DNA of 50,832 nucleotides from Deltaproteobacteria bacterium (GTDB lineage Bacteria > Myxococcota > JADLHZ01): positions 1 through 50,832 of the forward strand of contig JADLHZ010000106.1 in assembly GCA_020848545.1 (NCBI GenBank), in the 5' to 3' direction. Numbering within the stretch: position 1 is the stretch's first letter; each line of letters begins with the position of its first letter. Shown one piece after another: positions 49,997-50,832 of this stretch. A program made the translations under genes and the position numbers. The notes under the pieces are model-generated. The model was not told where the DNA came from and did not search any database. It saw only the letters and a program-made list of their open reading frames with translations.

Positions 49997-50641
49997 CTAT
50001 GTGAGCGTTCCTTCGATCTCGCGGCCGACCTGGCTCAGAAAAGAGCGCATGAACTCGGTGCGCCGCTCGGCCTCTATTCGAGCGATCTCCGTGTTCATCC
50101 CCTCGGCGAGCTTCAACAGCTTCACGTAGAAGTGGTCGAGCGTGTTCTTCTTGTCGTCGAGCGCGCGCGTCTTCGCAAACGGCTCGGCGTCGTCGTAGTA
50201 GCGCGAGCCCATCTTGCAGCCGCAGCTCACCGTGCGCATGACGCCGATGGCGCCGACGGCGTCCAAGCGATCGGCGTCCTGCAGCACTGCCGACTCGATC
50301 GCGCTCGGCTTCTTTCCGAGCGAATAACTGTGCTCGGTGATCGTCACCGCGATGCGCGCGATGTCTGGCTCGCTGTAGCCCACGCTGCGCAAGATGCCGC
50401 GCGCTTCCTCCGCCGCCTTCGCGCTCGCTGCCGCCCGGTCCGGGTGGTTCTTCGGCACGTTGATGACGTCGTGCAGGTACGCGGCCGGCAGCACGATCGA
50501 AAGATCAGCGCCGACGCTCTCCGCGATGCGCTTGCAGCTCATGACCACGCGCTCGACGTGGGCGAAGTCGTGGCCAGGATCGCCGTTGTTCTCGTAGCGC
50601 GGGCGAACGATCTCGCGGAGCTTCTCGATGCGTGGGTCCAT
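49997..50641 (-). CDS. HD-domain phosphohydrolase
   Basis: A 214-residue protein of the HD superfamily. The metal-binding residues are present: His in DPGHDFAHVERV, HD in AAYLHDVINVP, and Asp in LQDADRLDAVGAIG. The arrangement matches the YedJ/YpgQ-like group, which hydrolyses nucleotides or nucleotide sugars; the exact substrate cannot be told. The start is ATG 50641; an upstream open frame exists but crosses the rRNA terminator. It is the first gene after the rRNA operon on the same strand, separated from it by a strong terminator, so it is probably transcribed on its own. Confidence 0.88.
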   Translation of the reverse strand: MDPRIEKLREIVRPRYENNGDPGHDFAHVERVVMSCKRIAESVGADLSIVLPAAYLHDVINVPKNHPDRAAASAKAAEEARGILRSVGYSEPDIARIAVTITEHSYSLGKKPSAIESAVLQDADRLDAVGAIGVMRTVSCGCKMGSRYYDDAEPFAKTRALDDKKNTLDHFYVKLLKLAEGMNTEIARIEAERRTEFMRSFLSQVGREIEGTLT

Positions 50642-50710
50642 CCCGCGCTGGTCGTCCGAACAAAGCCCGAAAGTCAACGCGTAGGTTGCCTTCGCTCGTC
50701 GACGGAACGC

Positions 50711-50744
50711 AAAAAGCCCGCTGACTCTGTTCGAATCAGCGGGC
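50711..50744 (-). terminator. Terminator of the rRNA operon
   Basis: Reading the minus strand, TCAGCGGGC and its partner form a 9-bp stem (GCCCGCTGA at 50716-50724 and TCAGCGGGC at 50736-50744 on the plus strand), and the TTTTT follows (AAAAA at 50711-50715 on the plus strand). It is placed about 12 nt after the 5S rRNA end, as usual for rRNA operons. Confidence 0.9.
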
Positions 50745-50755
50745 CCTTTGTGAAA

Positions 50756-50832
50756 ATCCGGCAACGTCCTACTCTCCCACACGGCTACCCGTGCAGTACC
50801 ATCGGCGCAGAAGAGCTTAACGGCCGAGTTCG
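50756..50832 (-). rRNA. rrf: 5S rRNA, 3' part (5' end outside the window)
   Basis: On the minus strand the last 77 bases read CGAACTCGGCCGTTAAGC..., GCGCCGATGGTACTGCAC and GAGAGTAGGACGTTGCC, which are conserved 5S rRNA segments (loops B, E and D region). The 5' part lies beyond the right edge, so an rRNA operon continues there on the minus strand. The 3' end is approximate (50756-50758). Confidence 0.9.

Overview
The window is about 51 kb of GC-rich bacterial DNA with dense genes, many 1-4 nt start/stop overlaps, and an unusually large number of predicted lipoproteins, several with low-complexity Gly/Thr linkers. There is also a Ser/Thr protein kinase with a C-terminal membrane anchor, a secreted multidomain esterase and a lone receiver protein. 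This mix fits a myxobacterium-like (Myxococcota, former Deltaproteobacteria) chromosome. That is an inference from gene content; no marker was compared. The housekeeping genes (argS, pssA, tadA, uvrB, dnaX-ybaB-recR, SRP RNA, two tRNA-Ser genes, the end of an rRNA operon) show this is core chromosome, not a plasmid or phage. I see no transposase, integrase, phage gene or CRISPR array.

Layout. 1-6.3 kb: the end of an unknown gene, a STAS/zinc-ribbon plus cyclic-nucleotide-domain pair, then a modification cluster (SGNH hydrolase piece, ferritin-like piece, NodU/CmcH-type carbamoyltransferase, DUF5989) and three poorly known genes. The hydrolase and ferritin-like genes are broken and joined at about 1600-1614. 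6.3-15.4 kb: argS behind two tRNA-Ser genes, a beta-propeller lipoprotein, and a minus-strand run of an MFS transporter, pssA, tadA, a receiver protein and yjbQ, followed by an SDR enzyme and a lipoprotein. 15.5-24.5 kb: two related small lipoproteins either side of an alpha/beta hydrolase, a coiled-coil protein overlapping a lipoprotein beta-glucosidase (GH1), a Ser/Thr kinase and a peptidoglycan-binding lipoprotein.

24.5-33.6 kb: uvrB; a complete mini-gene for a 19-residue lysine-rich peptide with its own promoter, ribosome-binding site and terminator; the SRP RNA; dnaX-ybaB-recR; an OmpA-type lipoprotein whose downstream DUF4846 partner has no visible start codon for its conserved N-terminus; a secreted esterase and a small membrane protein. 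33.6-41.2 kb: a minus-strand purine-degradation cluster covering every step from urate to glyoxylate: PuuD (urate to hydroxyisourate), UraH, OHCU decarboxylase, AllB (allantoin to allantoate), allantoicase and AllA (ureidoglycolate to glyoxylate and urea). Allantoicase and OHCU decarboxylase are fused in one polypeptide, and an unknown 291-residue protein sits inside the cluster.

41.2-50.8 kb: a TerB-like protein, a lipoprotein with seven Cys-rich repeats and a DUF1566-type end, a Sir2 deacylase with an altered zinc site overlapping a large Ig-like lipoprotein gene, an ABC exporter with a perfect palindrome in its linker, two unknown genes, an HD phosphohydrolase, and finally the terminator and 3' part of a 5S rRNA whose operon continues beyond the window on the minus strand.
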